Below, piece after piece: positions 8,265-17,512 of a stretch of 64,000 nucleotides of DNA. Position 1 is the stretch's first letter. Each line of letters starts with the position of its first letter. Below the pieces are notes generated by a model, which worked only from the letters and a program-made list of their open reading frames with translations, ran no database searches and was not told the origin of the DNA. Source of the stretch: Thermofilum sp. (GTDB taxonomy: Archaea > Thermoproteota > Thermoprotei > Thermofilales > Thermofilaceae); NCBI GenBank assembly GCA_038741495.1, contig JAVYKX010000003.1, positions 62,001 to 126,000 on the forward strand, given 5' to 3'. The translations under genes and the position numbers were made by a program.

Positions 8265-8396
8265 CTAAAGCTGCGCACTCGAGCCGGAAGGCGGCTGGAG
8301 GGGCTTCGGCGGGAGAGGAGGGTTCAGAGCGATCACGAGCGCGGAGGCTGCGAAAAGCGCTAGGAGGAGTAGCGCAACCCTACCCTTACCCGCCAC
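8265..8396 (-). CDS. Possible small single-pass membrane or secreted peptide (43 aa)
   Basis: From GTG at 8396 to TAG at 8265 the frame encodes 43 residues: a basic start (MAGKGR), a hydrophobic helix VALLLLALFAASALVIAL, then a Pro-rich tail (NPPLPPKPLQPP). That is the layout of a signal anchor with a short extracellular tail. A TATA-like CTTAAGTA at 8425-8432 lies about 32 bases upstream. It is on the same strand and just downstream of the thioredoxin-like gene. Small size and lack of recognised homologues keep the confidence low. Confidence 0.35.
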   Translation of the reverse strand: MAGKGRVALLLLALFAASALVIALNPPLPPKPLQPPSGSSAQL

Positions 8397-8450
8397 TATT
8401 CCAGAAATTAAGCTTCGCTCCGTACTTAAGTCTTGGCGCTCGCCTGCAGG

Positions 8451-8888
8451 CTAGGGTGTGCTCTCCAGGCTCGCTACGAAGGCGGCATAAGTGACTGCCA
8501 GCCAGCCGGGCGGCATGAGCCCTTCTGCTTTCAGCTTCTTCACAATCTTCCCGTTCTCCCTCCTGAGGAAGACGAGCGTAGGGGAGATGTGCACGTCGAA
8601 CTCCTTGAAGAGCTCTTTCGCGTCCTCCGACGTGCACCTCTTCGCGAACCACTCGCACAGGACGATGACGAACCTCACCCGGCTCTCCGCCGCAGCTCTC
8701 TCGGTGAAGGGGAACCACGTTTCGTCGAACTTGCGGCAAGCACTGCAGCTGGTGTTATCGAAGTAGATCACGTAGGCGCCGTCGGCGAGGATGCTCTCCC
8801 TGCTGGCGCTGACCCACCTCCTAGCCTCGGGGGAGTACACGTAGATCCCGTGCGGCGAGCCACGCCCAACTCTGAGCTGCTCGCTCAT
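8451..8888 (-). CDS. Thioredoxin-fold protein
   Basis: A 145-residue thioredoxin-like protein. The redox motif is Cys48-Ser-Ala-Cys51 in NTSCSACRKFD, preceded by a hydrophobic strand (AYVIYFD), and the cis-proline segment HISPTLVFL follows near residue 105. There is no signal peptide, so it is cytosolic. The likely role is thiol-disulfide exchange. The active-site sequence differs from the CGPC of thioredoxin and is closer to thioredoxin-like domains with large insertions. ATG at 8888 lies about 27 bases after the minus-strand TATA GTTTATTTT, consistent with a leaderless message. Confidence 0.85.
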   Translation of the reverse strand: MSEQLRVGRGSPHGIYVYSPEARRWVSASRESILADGAYVIYFDNTSCSACRKFDETWFPFTERAAAESRVRFVIVLCEWFAKRCTSEDAKELFKEFDVHISPTLVFLRRENGKIVKKLKAEGLMPPGWLAVTYAAFVASLESTP

Positions 8889-8925
8889 CAGGCTGGGGGA
8901 CTGCTGGGAGAAAAATAAACTGTTT

Positions 8926-9687
8926 TTAGACTCTGACCAGCTGGCTAAGCAGCGGCTGGTAAAACGCGTTCGCTACTGTCGCCTTCAGCGCGAAGTCAGC
9001 TGCAATCAGGGCTGCTGACCAAACCAGGAACCTAGCGGCCTCAGGCTCAACGACCACCCTCCTCCTCTCCCAGAGGAGCAGCGAGATCCTCGTCAAAGCG
9101 ACGCCGAGCAAAACGTACCCCACCACCCTGAGGACAGCGTACACCTGCCAGGACAGCAACGCCACCTGGAGCAGCGCACCCGGCTTAGCCGCCAGGAGCA
9201 GGCAGCCCACGTAGTAGTTCATGTAGTTCAGGAGGATGCTTCCCATCAGCAGGCCGAGGAAGCCTGCGGAAGCGAAGGTCGCTGCGGAGAACAGCGCGAT
9301 CTCGCGGAGCTTCGGAACCACGAAGAGCGCGGGATCCCCCTCGGGGCCCGCACCCGTGCGGATCCAAGCGAACATCTCCTCCCTGTACGCTTCGCCGTTG
9401 ATCACGGCTTGCGCAGCGCGAAGCGTGCCCGAGTAGGTCGCGTTAACCATTAGGAGGGATTCCACCGCAGCCCAGAGGAGGACGAGGACAGCTGCGCGCC
9501 AGAGCACGCCCTTGCGCACGAGGTAGAGGTACGCGGGGTAGACTGCCGCTACCTGCAGGAGCGGCAAGGCGAGCGGGTGCGCGTGCTCAGCCAGCGGGAG
9601 GCCGAGGTAGAAGGCTACAGCGCCCGCGGCGAGAGTCGAGACCACGCATAAGAGAAACCCAGCGCAGTAGATACGCGGCGTCTCCAC
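8926..9687 (-). CDS. Polytopic membrane protein, function unknown
   Basis: A 253-residue protein with about six or seven hydrophobic helices (residues ~8-28, 40-56, 65-80, 135-160, 168-188, 190-205, 223-240). The loop between helices 3 and 4 is long (residues ~82-130) and charged. I recognise no family. GTG at 9687 lies about 25 bases after an AT-rich TATA-like element (minus strand, ~9705-9715). It ends 38 bases before the thioredoxin-like gene on the same strand, so the two may be read in tandem although each has promoter-like sequence. Confidence 0.75.
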   Translation of the reverse strand: METPRIYCAGFLLCVVSTLAAGAVAFYLGLPLAEHAHPLALPLLQVAAVYPAYLYLVRKGVLWRAAVLVLLWAAVESLLMVNATYSGTLRAAQAVINGEAYREEMFAWIRTGAGPEGDPALFVVPKLREIALFSAATFASAGFLGLLMGSILLNYMNYYVGCLLLAAKPGALLQVALLSWQVYAVLRVVGYVLLGVALTRISLLLWERRRVVVEPEAARFLVWSAALIAADFALKATVANAFYQPLLSQLVRV

Positions 9688-9896
9688 AGGACTCTACGGA
9701 ATCGGAAGCTATTTTTCTTTTCGCGTAGAGCTTCGCGGGTGTTTTCGCTGTGTAGGCTGCTTGAGGTCTACCGCCATCCTGGATGCTCAGCGCGTGCTTG
9801 TAGAAGCGCGGAGCTTCGCGCGGCTTCCACCGGGAATGCGGGAGGTGGGCGCGCTCTAGGTAAGCTTTTTTACACTTAGCTTCTGCTCTACGCGAA

Positions 9897-10625
9897 ATGC
9901 GCGCGGTTCAAGTTTCCAACCTCGTTAAGGACTTCGGCACTTTCAGAGCACTCAAAGGCGTTAGCTTCGAGGTTGAGGAAGGCGAGGTCTTCGGCTTAAT
10001 AGGGCCGAACGGCGCTGGGAAGACCACCACGTTCCGCATCATTGTCGGCCTGCTCACCCCGACAGCAGGGGAGGTGAAGGTGCTGGGTAGGAAGCCGGGA
10101 GACCTGGAGCTGAAGAAAGTGGTGTCGTACCTTCCCGAGGACGCGGGGACGTACAAGAACATCACGGGGTACGAGCTCCTCAAGATAGTCGCGGAGCTCT
10201 ACTTCGGGAAGAGCCGCGAGGCTGAAGAGGCTCTCGAGCTCGGCTTGAGGATCGCGGGGCTGGGCGGCAAGATTCACGAGAAAATGAAGAACTACAGCAA
10301 GGGGATGAAGAGGCGGGTTCAAATCGCCAGAGCGTTGATGGTGAAGCCTAAGGTGGCGGTTCTCGATGAGCCGACCGCGGGGCTGGACGTCATTCAGGCG
10401 AAAGAAGTGAGAGAAGTTGTCAAAAAGTACTCCGCTGAGCTCGGCACCACGGTGCTGGTATCCAGCCACAACATGCTTGAGGTAGAGGATCTCTGCGGGA
10501 GGGTTGCGATGATTCATGGGGGTGTGGTCGTGAAGGAAGGTTTCGTCAGCGACCTGCTCAAGGAGTACGGCGCGCGGAACCTCGAGGAGGTCTTCTTCCA
10601 GGTCGTGGGAGGTGGTGCTAGGTGA
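9897..10625 (+). CDS. ABC-2 type exporter ATPase
   Basis: A 242-residue ATPase of the drug/sodium/antibiotic exporter class (CcmA/NatA-like). It has Walker A GPNGAGKTT (residues ~36-44), signature NYSKGMKRRVQIARAL, Walker B VAVLDEPTAGLD, and switch His in SSHNM. The message starts from TATA CTTTTTTAC at ~9865 and is probably leaderless, with ATG at 9897. It overlaps the next gene by four bases (GTGA), a sign of translational coupling to its membrane partner. The substrate is unknown. Confidence 0.92.
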   Translation: MRAVQVSNLVKDFGTFRALKGVSFEVEEGEVFGLIGPNGAGKTTTFRIIVGLLTPTAGEVKVLGRKPGDLELKKVVSYLPEDAGTYKNITGYELLKIVAELYFGKSREAEEALELGLRIAGLGGKIHEKMKNYSKGMKRRVQIARALMVKPKVAVLDEPTAGLDVIQAKEVREVVKKYSAELGTTVLVSSHNMLEVEDLCGRVAMIHGGVVVKEGFVSDLLKEYGARNLEEVFFQVVGGGAR

Positions 10626-11965
10626 TCAAGCCTCTCGTCGAGAAGGAGGTTAAAGACCTGCTGAGAGACCCGAGGATTATCGTGCCTTTCATCCTGGGTG
10701 CTCTACTCCTACCCCTGCTCGGCTTCGTCATCAGCATCTCTATGCGCGCAGCCGTTGAGCAGGCTGTTACAGGTACACAGGTTATAGGGCTTCTCGACCT
10801 TGACGGCACGCCCACCTCCGCAGAGCTCGCCGCCTGGCTGGAGCAGCGCGGCGTGAGCGTGGTGCGGCTTGCGGAAGGCTCGCTGGACAGCTTAGCGGAG
10901 GAAGCTGCGGGGAGGGGAGCGGAGGTCGTGGTCATCATACCTAGAGGTTTCGGGGAGGCGATTTCGCAGAGGAGGCCTGTTAACCTGACTTTCCTCAACG
11001 TGGTCGAAGAGCTCTCTCTCCTCGGAGTGTCTAAAGCTGTGGTTTCTGCGAGCCTAATCGAAGAGTACGTGTCCGCGGCTATGCTTCGCGGCACGGGAAT
11101 CAGCCCTTCAGTCGTCAGGAACCCCGTAAGGGTGGCTCAGTACACGTTCCTTACGAGCAAGGGCGTGCAGCTCCCGGGAGATCCCGAGTCTCTCGTCGGT
11201 TTAAGCCTCTCGGTTATGCTCATACCTCTGATAGTCGTCATGCTCGCTCTCACGACGATGCAGATGTCTGCTACCTCGATGGCTGTCGAAAACGAGGAGA
11301 GAACCCTCGAGACGCTTCTCACCCTACCGGTACCCGCCACCCACATCTTACTAGCGAAGCTCCTCGCGATGTTTGTAGTAGCGCTGCTAGGCTCCGTGCT
11401 TCAGCTGGCGGGCATGGTAGCCTACTTCCTGCTCCTCATGTCTCAACTCGTCCAGATGTCGCCCGGGCAGCAGGCACCCGCAACCGGGGTCTCTGATCTC
11501 CTCGCTCCCGGCGCTTCAACATTCCTCGCGGCACCAGCTCAGCTCGTCAGCCCGCAGGGCCTCGGAGCCCTCGCGGTCAGCCTTCTTCTCTCGCTGTTCT
11601 TCTGCGCAGCCCTCGGCGTGGTAGTCGGAGCGCTCAGCAAGGATGTGCGTATCGCAAGTACGATGGTAAGTCCGCTCGCCACGCTCTTCATCGTCCCTAT
11701 ATTCCTGATAGTCTACATGAGCTCTAAAGCTATGAACCCGCTGCTGCGCGCAGCTCTCTACATCCTACCGTTCACTCAACCTGCAATACTCAGCAAGGAG
11801 ATGATAGCCTACACGCTCCCGCCAGAGCTCCCAGTCTACCTGACCGCTTCCCTCGCACTCACGCTGCTTATGGTTTACCTAACTTCGCGCCTACTCTCCA
11901 TAGAGACTCTCTCCAGGCTCCAGAGATCTATATCCACTATAGCACCCTCCCTTAAGCGTAAATAA
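10622..11965 (+). CDS. ABC-2 type exporter membrane protein
   Basis: A 447-residue permease with the ABC-2 (NatB-like) layout: one N-terminal membrane helix (residues ~18-38), an extracellular domain of about 150 residues, then helices in the C-terminal half. The phrase MAVENEERTLETLLTLPVP near residue 222 is typical of the coupling region of this family. A long Pro/Gly/Ala loop near 290-310 separates two helix groups. It forms an exporter with the preceding ATPase. The cargo cannot be read from sequence. Confidence 0.9.
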   Translation: MIKPLVEKEVKDLLRDPRIIVPFILGALLLPLLGFVISISMRAAVEQAVTGTQVIGLLDLDGTPTSAELAAWLEQRGVSVVRLAEGSLDSLAEEAAGRGAEVVVIIPRGFGEAISQRRPVNLTFLNVVEELSLLGVSKAVVSASLIEEYVSAAMLRGTGISPSVVRNPVRVAQYTFLTSKGVQLPGDPESLVGLSLSVMLIPLIVVMLALTTMQMSATSMAVENEERTLETLLTLPVPATHILLAKLLAMFVVALLGSVLQLAGMVAYFLLLMSQLVQMSPGQQAPATGVSDLLAPGASTFLAAPAQLVSPQGLGALAVSLLLSLFFCAALGVVVGALSKDVRIASTMVSPLATLFIVPIFLIVYMSSKAMNPLLRAALYILPFTQPAILSKEMIAYTLPPELPVYLTASLALTLLMVYLTSRLLSIETLSRLQRSISTIAPSLKRK

Positions 11966-12103
11966 TCTATTTTTAATCGGCAGATGATATATAGATTTAT
12001 ATAATACAGAGGCTACCCTTACCTCTAGTTATTTTAAATTAACTTATAAAGTCAAGCAGTAAGCCTTATATGTGGTCATAGAGCTTGTAAAGCCCGACAG
12101 ACT
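11966..12103 (+). promoter_or_regulatory. AT-rich control region of the first carbohydrate ABC operon
   Basis: This 138-base stretch is much richer in A/T than its surroundings. It contains a near-palindrome TATATAGATTTATATA at 11989-12004, TATA-like TTATAAAG near 12045 and TTATATG at ~12066-12072. The last lies about 36 bases before the GTG at 12104, which allows a leader of several bases. The palindrome could be an operator or the exit region of the upstream exporter operon. Confidence 0.5.
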
Positions 12104-13603
12104 GTGTTCAGAAAAAGGCGTGGGCATATCGACAAGATGGTTGCACTGCTCCTCGCAGCCCTCTTCATAGTTGGCCTCGTGGCCGGGTACCTGGTTTCCT
12201 CGGTCACAGCGCCTCCAACAACTGGTGAGGTTGTCCCAAAGAGCGAGTACGACAAGCTTCTGAGAGAGCTGGAAGACCTTAGGAGGCAGATCGGAGCCGG
12301 AGCGGCGCCTGTCGAGATCGTTATCACCGCTTGGACTCAAGGGCCCGAGAGGGAGTCCATATACAGGCAGGCTAACCTGGAGGAGGCTGCGAGAAGGCTT
12401 ACACAGATGTTCAAGGCTGTTGGGGTGCCTGCAACTGTTAGAGTGGAGGGTGAGTTCTCGACTGCGAGCTGGACTGACTACAGGAAGAAGCTGTACCTAG
12501 CTCTTGAGGGCGGCACTGGCCCCTGCATCTTCCTGACAGCTCACATAGACACGGCAACCCTGGCCGATAACGGCTGGATTATCCCCCTCGACGACTACAT
12601 TAAGAAGTACTGGAACTGGACTTACTACGACGTTATCAGCGGATTGTGGAACTCTGTAACCTACAAGGGCAGGATCTGGGCTATCCCGCAGGACACCGAG
12701 GCCAGGCCAGTGTACTACAACAAGCTCCTCCTCAAAAAGCTCGGCTGGACCGACGAGATGATCAACGACCTGCCCAACAAGGTGCTCCGAGGCGAGTTCA
12801 CTCTCTACGACATGCTGAGAGTCGCGAAAGAGGCTGTGGACAAGGGTGTCGTCGAGCCTGGCTACGGTATCTGGCACAGGCCTAACGCGGGCCCCGACTG
12901 GCCGATAGTCTACCTCGCTTTCGGCGGCGAGCTCTACGACCCAGGTACGGGCAAGCTCGTCGCGGACATGAAGGTCTGGAGAAAGTACTTCGAGTGGTTC
13001 TACGAGGCCTCGATGGCGAGAAGCAAGGTGATCAGCGACAAGCTGACCGCGCTGGACTGGAACAGGGACATCCACCCGACGATAGTCGCGGGCAAGGTCC
13101 TCTTCTGGATGGGAGGCACTTGGCACAAGGGCCAGTGGGTCTCCTCCTTCGGTCTCTCCGAGGAGAAATTCTGGGAGATGTTCGGCTTCATGCTCTACCC
13201 GCCGGGCGAGAAGGGAGGTAGGCCGGTCACTCTCTCCCAGCCTATGGCGTACTTTATCTCGAAGACTTGCAAGTACCCTGAGGTGGCTTTCCTCATACTC
13301 ACGCTGGCGACTGACAGCTACCTGAACTCACTCCACGCGGTTCAGAGCGCTCACCTGGCGATCCTGTACAGCCAGCTCTCCGACCCGACGTACACGAAGG
13401 ACAAGTTCCTCGCCGCGACCGGCTACATGGTCGAGTACGCGAAGTACCAGCCTCTCCACCCGAAGTGGGGTGAGTACCAGACTACGATCTTCGAAGTCGT
13501 TAAGGGTATAGAGACGGGAGCCTTCACACCAGATACAGCGCTCGCGACGTTCAGAGACCTGCTCAGGTCGAGGCTGGGAGATGCCGTCATAATAAGAGAG
13601 TGA
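12104..13603 (+). CDS. Carbohydrate ABC transporter substrate-binding protein
   Basis: A 499-residue extracellular solute-binding protein (family 1 type). Residues ~11-31 form one membrane anchor or uncleaved signal (MVALLLAALFIVGLVAGYLV), followed by a short coiled linker (SEYDKLLRELEDLRRQ) and the binding domain from ~65. The body carries typical sugar-binding features: AIPQDTEARPVYYNKLLLKKLG, a Trp/Tyr-rich cleft and WMGGTWHKGQW. It is followed by two permeases and an ATPase in the usual order. It anchors in the cell membrane facing outward. The substrate is probably a sugar or oligosaccharide. Confidence 0.9.
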   Translation: MFRKRRGHIDKMVALLLAALFIVGLVAGYLVSSVTAPPTTGEVVPKSEYDKLLRELEDLRRQIGAGAAPVEIVITAWTQGPERESIYRQANLEEAARRLTQMFKAVGVPATVRVEGEFSTASWTDYRKKLYLALEGGTGPCIFLTAHIDTATLADNGWIIPLDDYIKKYWNWTYYDVISGLWNSVTYKGRIWAIPQDTEARPVYYNKLLLKKLGWTDEMINDLPNKVLRGEFTLYDMLRVAKEAVDKGVVEPGYGIWHRPNAGPDWPIVYLAFGGELYDPGTGKLVADMKVWRKYFEWFYEASMARSKVISDKLTALDWNRDIHPTIVAGKVLFWMGGTWHKGQWVSSFGLSEEKFWEMFGFMLYPPGEKGGRPVTLSQPMAYFISKTCKYPEVAFLILTLATDSYLNSLHAVQSAHLAILYSQLSDPTYTKDKFLAATGYMVEYAKYQPLHPKWGEYQTTIFEVVKGIETGAFTPDTALATFRDLLRSRLGDAVIIRE

Positions 13604-13645
13604 CATTCTCAAAAGGTATTTTCTTTACCTTGAGAGGTGGTAGCT

Positions 13646-14557
13646 GTGGGGTTGTCCCGTGAAGCTTCCAAGAAAATACTAATGCTCGCTATGCTTCTCC
13701 CAGCTGTAGCTGTGATTATTCTCTTCCTAGCGGTGCCGGCAGCTTTGACGCTTCTCATCTCGCTGACAGAGCTTGACTACAGGTTCCAGTGGATATGGTG
13801 CGGGCTGGAGAACTACGCGAGGCTCTTCAGCAGCCCGGTGCTGCAGCTCATCGTGAAGGCGACCGCGATATACGTCGCCGGTACTCTCGCCTTTAACACG
13901 CTCATGGGGCTCGCTATCGCGCTGATCTCGACCCACGTTCACGACGCTCTCGGCACGTTCGTGAGGGCGGTCTGGCTGCTCCCGAGGGTTCTCCCGAGCG
14001 TGATCTGGGCTCTCCTGATGATGTGGATATTCTCGCCCCTCGAGCACGGCTTCCTGAACTCCCTCATCGTCAGAGCGGGAGGGAGCCCTGTTCCTTGGAC
14101 ATTCCTCTACTACTGGCCTTTCCTTTTCATCGTGAACGGTTTCATAGGCTCTAGCCTTTCGGGAATCATCTTCAGCTCTGCGATCAAGTCGATCCCCCAG
14201 GACTACATAATCGCGGCGAAATTGGACGGTGCCTCCGGCTTCACCATAGTGCGGAGGATTATCCTCCCGATGATCAAGTGGCATATAGCGTTCTTCGTAG
14301 CCTACAACACTCTCTCCCTCCTCGCATCCTTCGAGTACATAATGCTCACGCTAAACGGCGGGCCGGGCTTCTACTCGACAGAGGTTATGATCCTCCACGC
14401 TTACCACCTGGCTTTCGGCCAGTACATGGTCGCTATGGACTTCGGCTACGCCGCAACCATCGTGACTATTCTCCTCGTGGTAGGCCTAGCGCTCTCCGTG
14501 ATCTACTGGAGAGTTTTCCGGCTCAGGAGGCTGATGATCGAGCCGAAGCTGGAGTGA
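13646..14557 (+). CDS. Carbohydrate ABC transporter permease (MalF-like)
   Basis: A permease of 303 residues with six membrane helices. The EAA loop that contacts the ATPase reads AAKLDGASGFTIVRRIILP near residue 195. The GTG at 13646 is preferred to the GTG at 13637 because the Shine-Dalgarno GAGGTGG (13634-13640) overlaps the latter and is correctly spaced from the former. It follows the binding-protein gene and precedes the MalG-like partner by ten bases. Confidence 0.92.
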   Translation: MGLSREASKKILMLAMLLPAVAVIILFLAVPAALTLLISLTELDYRFQWIWCGLENYARLFSSPVLQLIVKATAIYVAGTLAFNTLMGLAIALISTHVHDALGTFVRAVWLLPRVLPSVIWALLMMWIFSPLEHGFLNSLIVRAGGSPVPWTFLYYWPFLFIVNGFIGSSLSGIIFSSAIKSIPQDYIIAAKLDGASGFTIVRRIILPMIKWHIAFFVAYNTLSLLASFEYIMLTLNGGPGFYSTEVMILHAYHLAFGQYMVAMDFGYAATIVTILLVVGLALSVIYWRVFRLRRLMIEPKLE

Positions 14558-14567
14558 GGTGGTCGGG

Positions 14568-15407
14568 ATGCTGAAGATCGGGAAAATCCTGCTGTACGCT
14601 GCGGCTGTGGTTCTCGCGCTGCTTCCGGTAGTTCCAGTAGCCTTGCTCTTCCTCCTCGCTTTCAGCGAGCACCCCGTCTTCATCGAGGGCTTCACTCTGA
14701 AGAACTTCGAGTTCCTCAAGACGGGCGTCCTGTTCCCCGAGCACCCTGTCTACAGTAAGCTCTACCCCAACGTGTACACCGTCATGGTCAACACGTTTCT
14801 CCTAGCGCTGGGCAACATGCTTCTCGTAGTCCTCGTCGCATCGATGGCAGCGTACGTGATCTCGAGGTACAGCTTCAAGGGGAGGAGCGCCCTGCTGGGA
14901 GCTTTCCTCGTAATTCACGGCGTGCCCGCCTCCGTCCTTCTCATCGCTCTCTACTACATGCTCAGGGCGATGGGCTTGCTCAACACTCTAGCGGGCGTGA
15001 TCCTGGTTAAGATGTCCGTGGACCTGCCCCTCGGCGTCTGGGTCCTGAAGGGCTTCTACGACGGGATCCCGTGGGACACGGAGATCGCGGCCCTAGTCGA
15101 CGGGACGAGCAGGTTCGGAGCCTTCTTCAGGGTTATGCTCCCGCTAGTCAGCCCGGGCCTCTTCGCAGTCGGCCTCTTCTCGTTCCTCAGCGGGTGGGGC
15201 GAGTACGTCTTCGTCTACACGTTCATCCAGTCCTCTACCAACTGGACTTTCTCGCTCTTGATCCAGAGCTTGTTCGGCGAAATGGGTGGCATTAACTTGG
15301 CTCTTGTCGCCGCGCTCAGCATCGTCTACCTGATCCCGGTGCTCGTGATATTCCTCGTCGGTGAAAAGTACTTAGTTAGGGTCACCATTGGTGGTGTGAA
15401 GGGGTGA
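14568..15407 (+). CDS. Carbohydrate ABC transporter permease (MalG-like)
   Basis: The second permease of the importer, 279 residues. The EAA loop AALVDGTSRFGAFFRVMLP sits near residue 180. ATG at 14568 is chosen over the in-frame GTG at 14559 because GAGGTGG at 14555-14561 is a good ribosome-binding site for the ATG. Compared with most MalG proteins it has a short extra segment after the first helix (VFIEGFTLKNFEFL...). The ATPase gene follows after four bases. Confidence 0.92.
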   Translation: MLKIGKILLYAAAVVLALLPVVPVALLFLLAFSEHPVFIEGFTLKNFEFLKTGVLFPEHPVYSKLYPNVYTVMVNTFLLALGNMLLVVLVASMAAYVISRYSFKGRSALLGAFLVIHGVPASVLLIALYYMLRAMGLLNTLAGVILVKMSVDLPLGVWVLKGFYDGIPWDTEIAALVDGTSRFGAFFRVMLPLVSPGLFAVGLFSFLSGWGEYVFVYTFIQSSTNWTFSLLIQSLFGEMGGINLALVAALSIVYLIPVLVIFLVGEKYLVRVTIGGVKG

Positions 15408-15411
15408 GAGC

Positions 15412-16482
15412 ATGGTTACTGTAAGGCTGGAGAACGTTTCGAAAATCTTTAGAGGCGGGGTCGAAGCCGTAAGGGACCTGAACCTCGAGGTAAAGGACGG
15501 CGAGTTCATGGTCTTGCTGGGACCCAGCGGCTGCGGCAAAACTACCACGCTGCTGATGATTGCCGGCGTCTACAAGCCCAGCAAGGGCTACATCTACTTC
15601 GACGATAAGATCGTGAACGACTTGGAGCCTAAAGACAGGAACATCGGAATGGTCTTCCAGAGCTACGCTCTCTACCCCCACATGACTGTGTACGAGAACA
15701 TCGCGTTCCCCCTGAGGCTGAAGAAGCTCCCCAAGGAGGAGATCGACAGGAGGGTTAGGGAGGCAGCGTCGATGCTACACATCGAGAACCTCCTCGACCG
15801 CAGGCCGAGCCAGCTGAGCGGTGGGCAGCAGCAGAGAGTAGCGCTTGCTAGAGCGATCGTCAAGCGGCCCAGCCTCTTCCTGATGGATGAGCCACTCAGC
15901 AACCTCGACGCGAAGATCAGGGTGGAGGTCAGGGCTGAGCTGAAGAGGCTGCAGAGAGAGCTCGGCATCACCACGATCTACGTCACCCACGACCAGGCGG
16001 AAGCCATGAGCCTCGCTGACCGCATAGCGGTGATGAACGAAGGCAGGCTCCAGCAAGTCGGCACGCCAGACGAGCTCTACTACAAGCCCGCCAACACCTT
16101 CGTAGCAGGCTTCATCGGAGCCCCAGCCGCCAACCTGATCGACGCGGACGTGGTTGAGACGGGTAAGGGGCTCGAGCTGAGCATGCTCGGCGCGAGGTTC
16201 CCGCTTCCCGACGACATCGCTTCAGTAATCCGGGGTGCCACCAGGGTGATTTTCATGGCGAGACCCGAGGACATCAAGATCTCTCCAGGGAGAGGGTTCT
16301 TCGTGTATTCTGCTGAGTGGCTCGGGAGAGAGACTTTCGCGCACATACAGGCGCCCGACGGCACACTCCTCCGAGTCACCCTGCCGCCAGGCCAGCACGT
16401 CTCCGTGGGCGAAGAAGTCTCTATCAGCTTCGACTACAAGAGAGTGCACTTCTACAGGCCCAACGGGGAGCTAATACTCTGA
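15412..16482 (+). CDS. Carbohydrate ABC transporter ATPase (MalK/MsmX/UgpC type)
   Basis: A 356-residue ATPase. Walker A GPSGCGKTT (~residues 37-45), signature LSGGQQQRVALARAI, Walker B SLFLMDEPLSNLD and switch His YVTHDQAEA are intact. The C-terminal ~120 residues form the TOBE/MOP regulatory domain of this class. It closes a four-gene importer operon (12104-16482). Long stretches are identical at DNA level to the paralogue at 50453-51544, including silent sites, which suggests recent exchange between the two copies. Confidence 0.94.
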   Translation: MVTVRLENVSKIFRGGVEAVRDLNLEVKDGEFMVLLGPSGCGKTTTLLMIAGVYKPSKGYIYFDDKIVNDLEPKDRNIGMVFQSYALYPHMTVYENIAFPLRLKKLPKEEIDRRVREAASMLHIENLLDRRPSQLSGGQQQRVALARAIVKRPSLFLMDEPLSNLDAKIRVEVRAELKRLQRELGITTIYVTHDQAEAMSLADRIAVMNEGRLQQVGTPDELYYKPANTFVAGFIGAPAANLIDADVVETGKGLELSMLGARFPLPDDIASVIRGATRVIFMARPEDIKISPGRGFFVYSAEWLGRETFAHIQAPDGTLLRVTLPPGQHVSVGEEVSISFDYKRVHFYRPNGELIL

Positions 16483-16494
16483 AGATCTCGGGTT

Positions 16495-16511
16495 GGTTTT
16501 TTCCCTCCCTT
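16495..16511 (+). terminator. Oligo-T terminator after the first carbohydrate ABC operon
   Basis: Thirteen bases after the ATPase stop the sequence reads TTGGTTTTTTCCCTCCC, a T-run typical of archaeal transcription ends. The next gene is on the opposite strand. Confidence 0.5.
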
Positions 16512-16531
16512 GACTCGAGGTCCCGGGCTTC

Positions 16532-17512
16532 TTAGGGGAAGAAGGGTCTCGTGGCTCTGTGCCCCGATGAGGCGTAGAGCCACGACTTACCGCGCACGCT
16601 CTTCCAAAAGTGCAGCCGGTAGTGCTCGACCTTCTCAGAGATAAGCTCGCCCAGGGGTAGGCGGACTCCAGCCAGCCTCACTACGCTGTACAGCGCTGCT
16701 CGCTGCTTAGCGTCTAGCCGCGCGAAGACGAGGCTACCCCCTCTGTCTACCAGCGCGAACGCGAAGCCGGGGAGCCCCCTCAGAGCCCTCGCAGCAGCGT
16801 GAGCCCTCCAGCCCTCCAAGTAGAAGACTTGGAGCGGCTCCTCGGGATCCAGCGGGAAGGCCCTCACCCCGACCACGTGGGGGAGGATGTGGCGGCGCCA
16901 GTGGTACGCAGCAGCCTGGCGCGACACTTCCGGCAGCCCTCCCCCAGCGGCGAGAGCTCTCCGGTAAGCTTCGCTCAGCCTCAGGAAAGGCGTGTTCAGC
17001 TTGTAGCTAAGCAGAGCGAGGTCGATAGCGTCGGGCGCTCTAGCAGCAGGGGTAACCTCGGCTGGCAGAGCCAGCAGGTCTGGGGAAGCAGGGTTGAGGG
17101 GGCCGCCGCCCGCGAGAGAGCTGGGGGACCAGTAGAGGAGCTCGAGCCCCCTCAAGGCGATTCCTCCCCCCGCATCCTGCTTGAACTTCTCCACGTACCC
17201 CGCAGGGACCAGTCCCACGAAGATACTCATGCTCTCAACCCCGCCTGCAGCTACCTTGAGCGTGGTGAAGGGGGGAGGGCTCGCCTCCGCTCTCGCCAGC
17301 ACAGCGAAGGGCAGCAAGCCCAGCTTCTCAAAGCGGAGCAGGAGCCGGAGAGAGAACATTCCCGAGAGCTCGCGCAGCTTCCGCAGAGCAGTAGCGTAGG
17401 GGAGCTCTGACTCTGTCGCCAGCCTCCTGATCGTCAAGCTCCTCTCCAGCGCGATGAGCACCCTTACGTGCTCGCCGCTAAGACCCAGCCAGTCCACCGA
17501 CCGCGCGCTCAT
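16532..17512 (-). CDS. Probable HTH transcription regulator
   Basis: A 326-residue protein whose N-terminal ~55 residues look like a winged helix-turn-helix (EHVRVLIALERSLTIRR, then ATESELPYATALRKLREL). The remaining ~270 residues have no recognised domain but are conserved-looking and soluble, with Trp/His-rich patches (YHWRRHILPHVVG). ATG at 17512 is preceded by GAGGGGTG. Its convergent position next to a sugar ABC operon makes it a candidate local regulator, but the ligand and target are unknown. Confidence 0.55.
   Translation of the reverse strand: MSARSVDWLGLSGEHVRVLIALERSLTIRRLATESELPYATALRKLRELSGMFSLRLLLRFEKLGLLPFAVLARAEASPPPFTTLKVAAGGVESMSIFVGLVPAGYVEKFKQDAGGGIALRGLELLYWSPSSLAGGGPLNPASPDLLALPAEVTPAARAPDAIDLALLSYKLNTPFLRLSEAYRRALAAGGGLPEVSRQAAAYHWRRHILPHVVGVRAFPLDPEEPLQVFYLEGWRAHAAARALRGLPGFAFALVDRGGSLVFARLDAKQRAALYSVVRLAGVRLPLGELISEKVEHYRLHFWKSVRGKSWLYASSGHRATRPFFP

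Noticed and set aside
7785-8494. Overlapping plus-strand frames in the GC-rich region
   Set aside because: Low-complexity Arg/Pro/Gly/Ser translations without start signals; better explained by a structured RNA.
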